Assembly (NCBI GenBank): GCA_964531105.1 | Contig: CAZHFN010000071.1 | Coordinates: forward strand, 1-6,868 | Direction: 5' to 3' | DNA: 6,868 nt | From: UBA2256 sp964531105 | GTDB lineage: Bacteria > Spirochaetota > Spirochaetia > Treponematales > Rectinemataceae | Position numbers and translations under genes: made by a program | The notes under the pieces: generated by a model | Told to the model about the DNA's origin: nothing | Databases searched by the model: none | What the model saw: only the letters and a program-made list of their open reading frames with translations | Part shown: positions 6,347-6,868 of the stretch, piece after piece | Numbering within the stretch: the stretch's first letter is position 1 | Layout of the letters: every line of letters starts with the position of its first letter

Positions 6347-6399
6347 TAGATTTATGCCTAAAATTTAAAACCTCCTGTTGTCTTATTGCGATATCGTAC

Positions 6400-6717
6400 T
6401 CAATTTACTAATTCGCCATCCGCAATATCGCACCACGATACCATCTCATCGTTAGTATAATTGGGAAAATACATTGTGACGGTCGTATCGAGGCTGTCGT
6501 TGAAGTATGCGCAACCCTTGGATGCTTTGTAGGAAGTCGGACATGTTCCTTTGGTATAACCCATGCGTTCGAGTATATCGATTAGCTCTGGATCCTTTGC
6601 ATTAATCTCTTCGCAGGACCAGGCGTCTGTTGAATAAAAAGTTTTGCCACCAAGGGAGCAGCCGAAGACCAACAAGACCGCGAACATGAGAGTTAGCACC
6701 GCAAATGTTCTTTTCAT
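6400..6717 (-). CDS. Small cysteine-containing lipoprotein, unknown function
   Basis: A 105-residue protein. MKR plus a hydrophobic stretch (4-18) ends at VFG-Cys20, a lipoprotein signal with an acceptable, somewhat unusual lipobox (Phe at -2). The mature part is about 86 residues, acidic, with four more cysteines (35, 59, 69, 96) that could form two disulfides after export. There is a short likely helix (PELIDILERMG, 43-53) and a cluster of aromatic residues in YFPNY (83-87). I do not recognise a family. The strong Shine-Dalgarno upstream and sensible signal peptide support a real gene. It ends about 110 bases before the GH12-like gene on the same strand. That gene has its own candidate promoter, so co-transcription is possible but not needed. 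Confidence 0.75.
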   Translation of the reverse strand: MKRTFAVLTLMFAVLLVFGCSLGGKTFYSTDAWSCEEINAKDPELIDILERMGYTKGTCPTSYKASKGCAYFNDSLDTTVTMYFPNYTNDEMVSWCDIADGELVN

Positions 6718-6725
6718 CGAGTAGT

Positions 6726-6731
6726 CCTCCT
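6726..6731 (-). promoter_or_regulatory. Shine-Dalgarno of the small lipoprotein gene
   Basis: AGGAGG on the minus strand lies 8 bases before ATG 6717 and is the reason for choosing that start. Confidence 0.75.
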
Positions 6732-6771
6732 AAAATATTTTTAACTTTTTTGACATAAAAGAACGCGTACA

Positions 6772-6780
6772 CATATAACA
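6772..6780 (-). promoter_or_regulatory. Weak candidate extended -10 for the small lipoprotein gene
   Basis: The minus strand reads TGTTATATG, an extended -10-like element (TGn plus a 4/6 hexamer), about 55 bases before the start codon. A TTGACG lies further upstream but 23 bases away, too far to be a normal -35. Tentative. Confidence 0.2.
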
Positions 6781-6868
6781 GTGGCATTGAATCTGATTTT
6801 CGTCAATAATTATTATCTTGATAAACACTTGGCTCGGACGGTAACATTAAATGTCTGTGTAAAAGCGG

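Noticed and set aside
6387..6432. Inverted repeat TGCGATAT/ATATCGCA around the small lipoprotein stop
   Set aside because: 8-bp AT-containing stem with a 30-base loop and no T-tract; too weak to call a terminator.
6803..6868. C-terminal tail of another minus-strand gene at the right edge
   Set aside because: Two minus-strand frames stay open for 17-21 codons from the edge before stopping; too short to support either as coding.

Overview
The window looks like bacterial chromosome from a diderm (double-membrane) organism. Two genes encode proteins with lipoprotein signal peptides, and the main operon resembles the scattered PgsB-PgsC-PgsW variant of poly-gamma-glutamate (PGA) synthesis. From memory, that variant occurs in groups such as Synergistota and Spirochaetota. 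I cannot assign a phylum from the sequence alone.

Layout. Bases 1-41 hold at most the tail of an upstream gene, followed by a perfect 16-bp GC-rich hairpin (42-79). Bases 112-5322 form one tight plus-strand operon of six genes: a DctM-like membrane permease, a 49-residue two-helix membrane protein, a membrane-anchored M14-type (aspartoacylase/AstE-like) zinc hydrolase, pgsB, pgsC and pgsW. The last three junctions are ATGA start/stop overlaps. The first three genes have clear Shine-Dalgarno sequences. Bases 5323-5399 are a short convergent spacer. The minus strand then carries two separate lipoprotein genes in visibly more AT-rich DNA: a GH12-family (endoglucanase fold) lipoprotein on a threonine-rich stalk (5400-6290), and a small cysteine-containing lipoprotein (6400-6717). 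Bases 6718-6868 are its upstream region.

How the genes may work together. PgsB is the ATP-dependent amide ligase that polymerises glutamate, PgsC its membrane partner, and PgsW an anchored protein of unknown mechanism that travels with them. The usual Bacillus partners CapA/PgsA (export) and CapD/Ggt (release and anchoring) are absent from the window. Instead the operon supplies a permease, a mini membrane protein and an extracytoplasmic zinc hydrolase of the fold type used by phage PGA hydrolase. My inference is that this is a PGA system with replaced transport and release modules. This is the most interesting part of the window. The second point of interest is that the GH12 lipoprotein lacks the expected acid/base glutamate (Arg278) and the conserved Asp near the nucleophile (Asn182), so it may be a non-catalytic glucan-binding protein.
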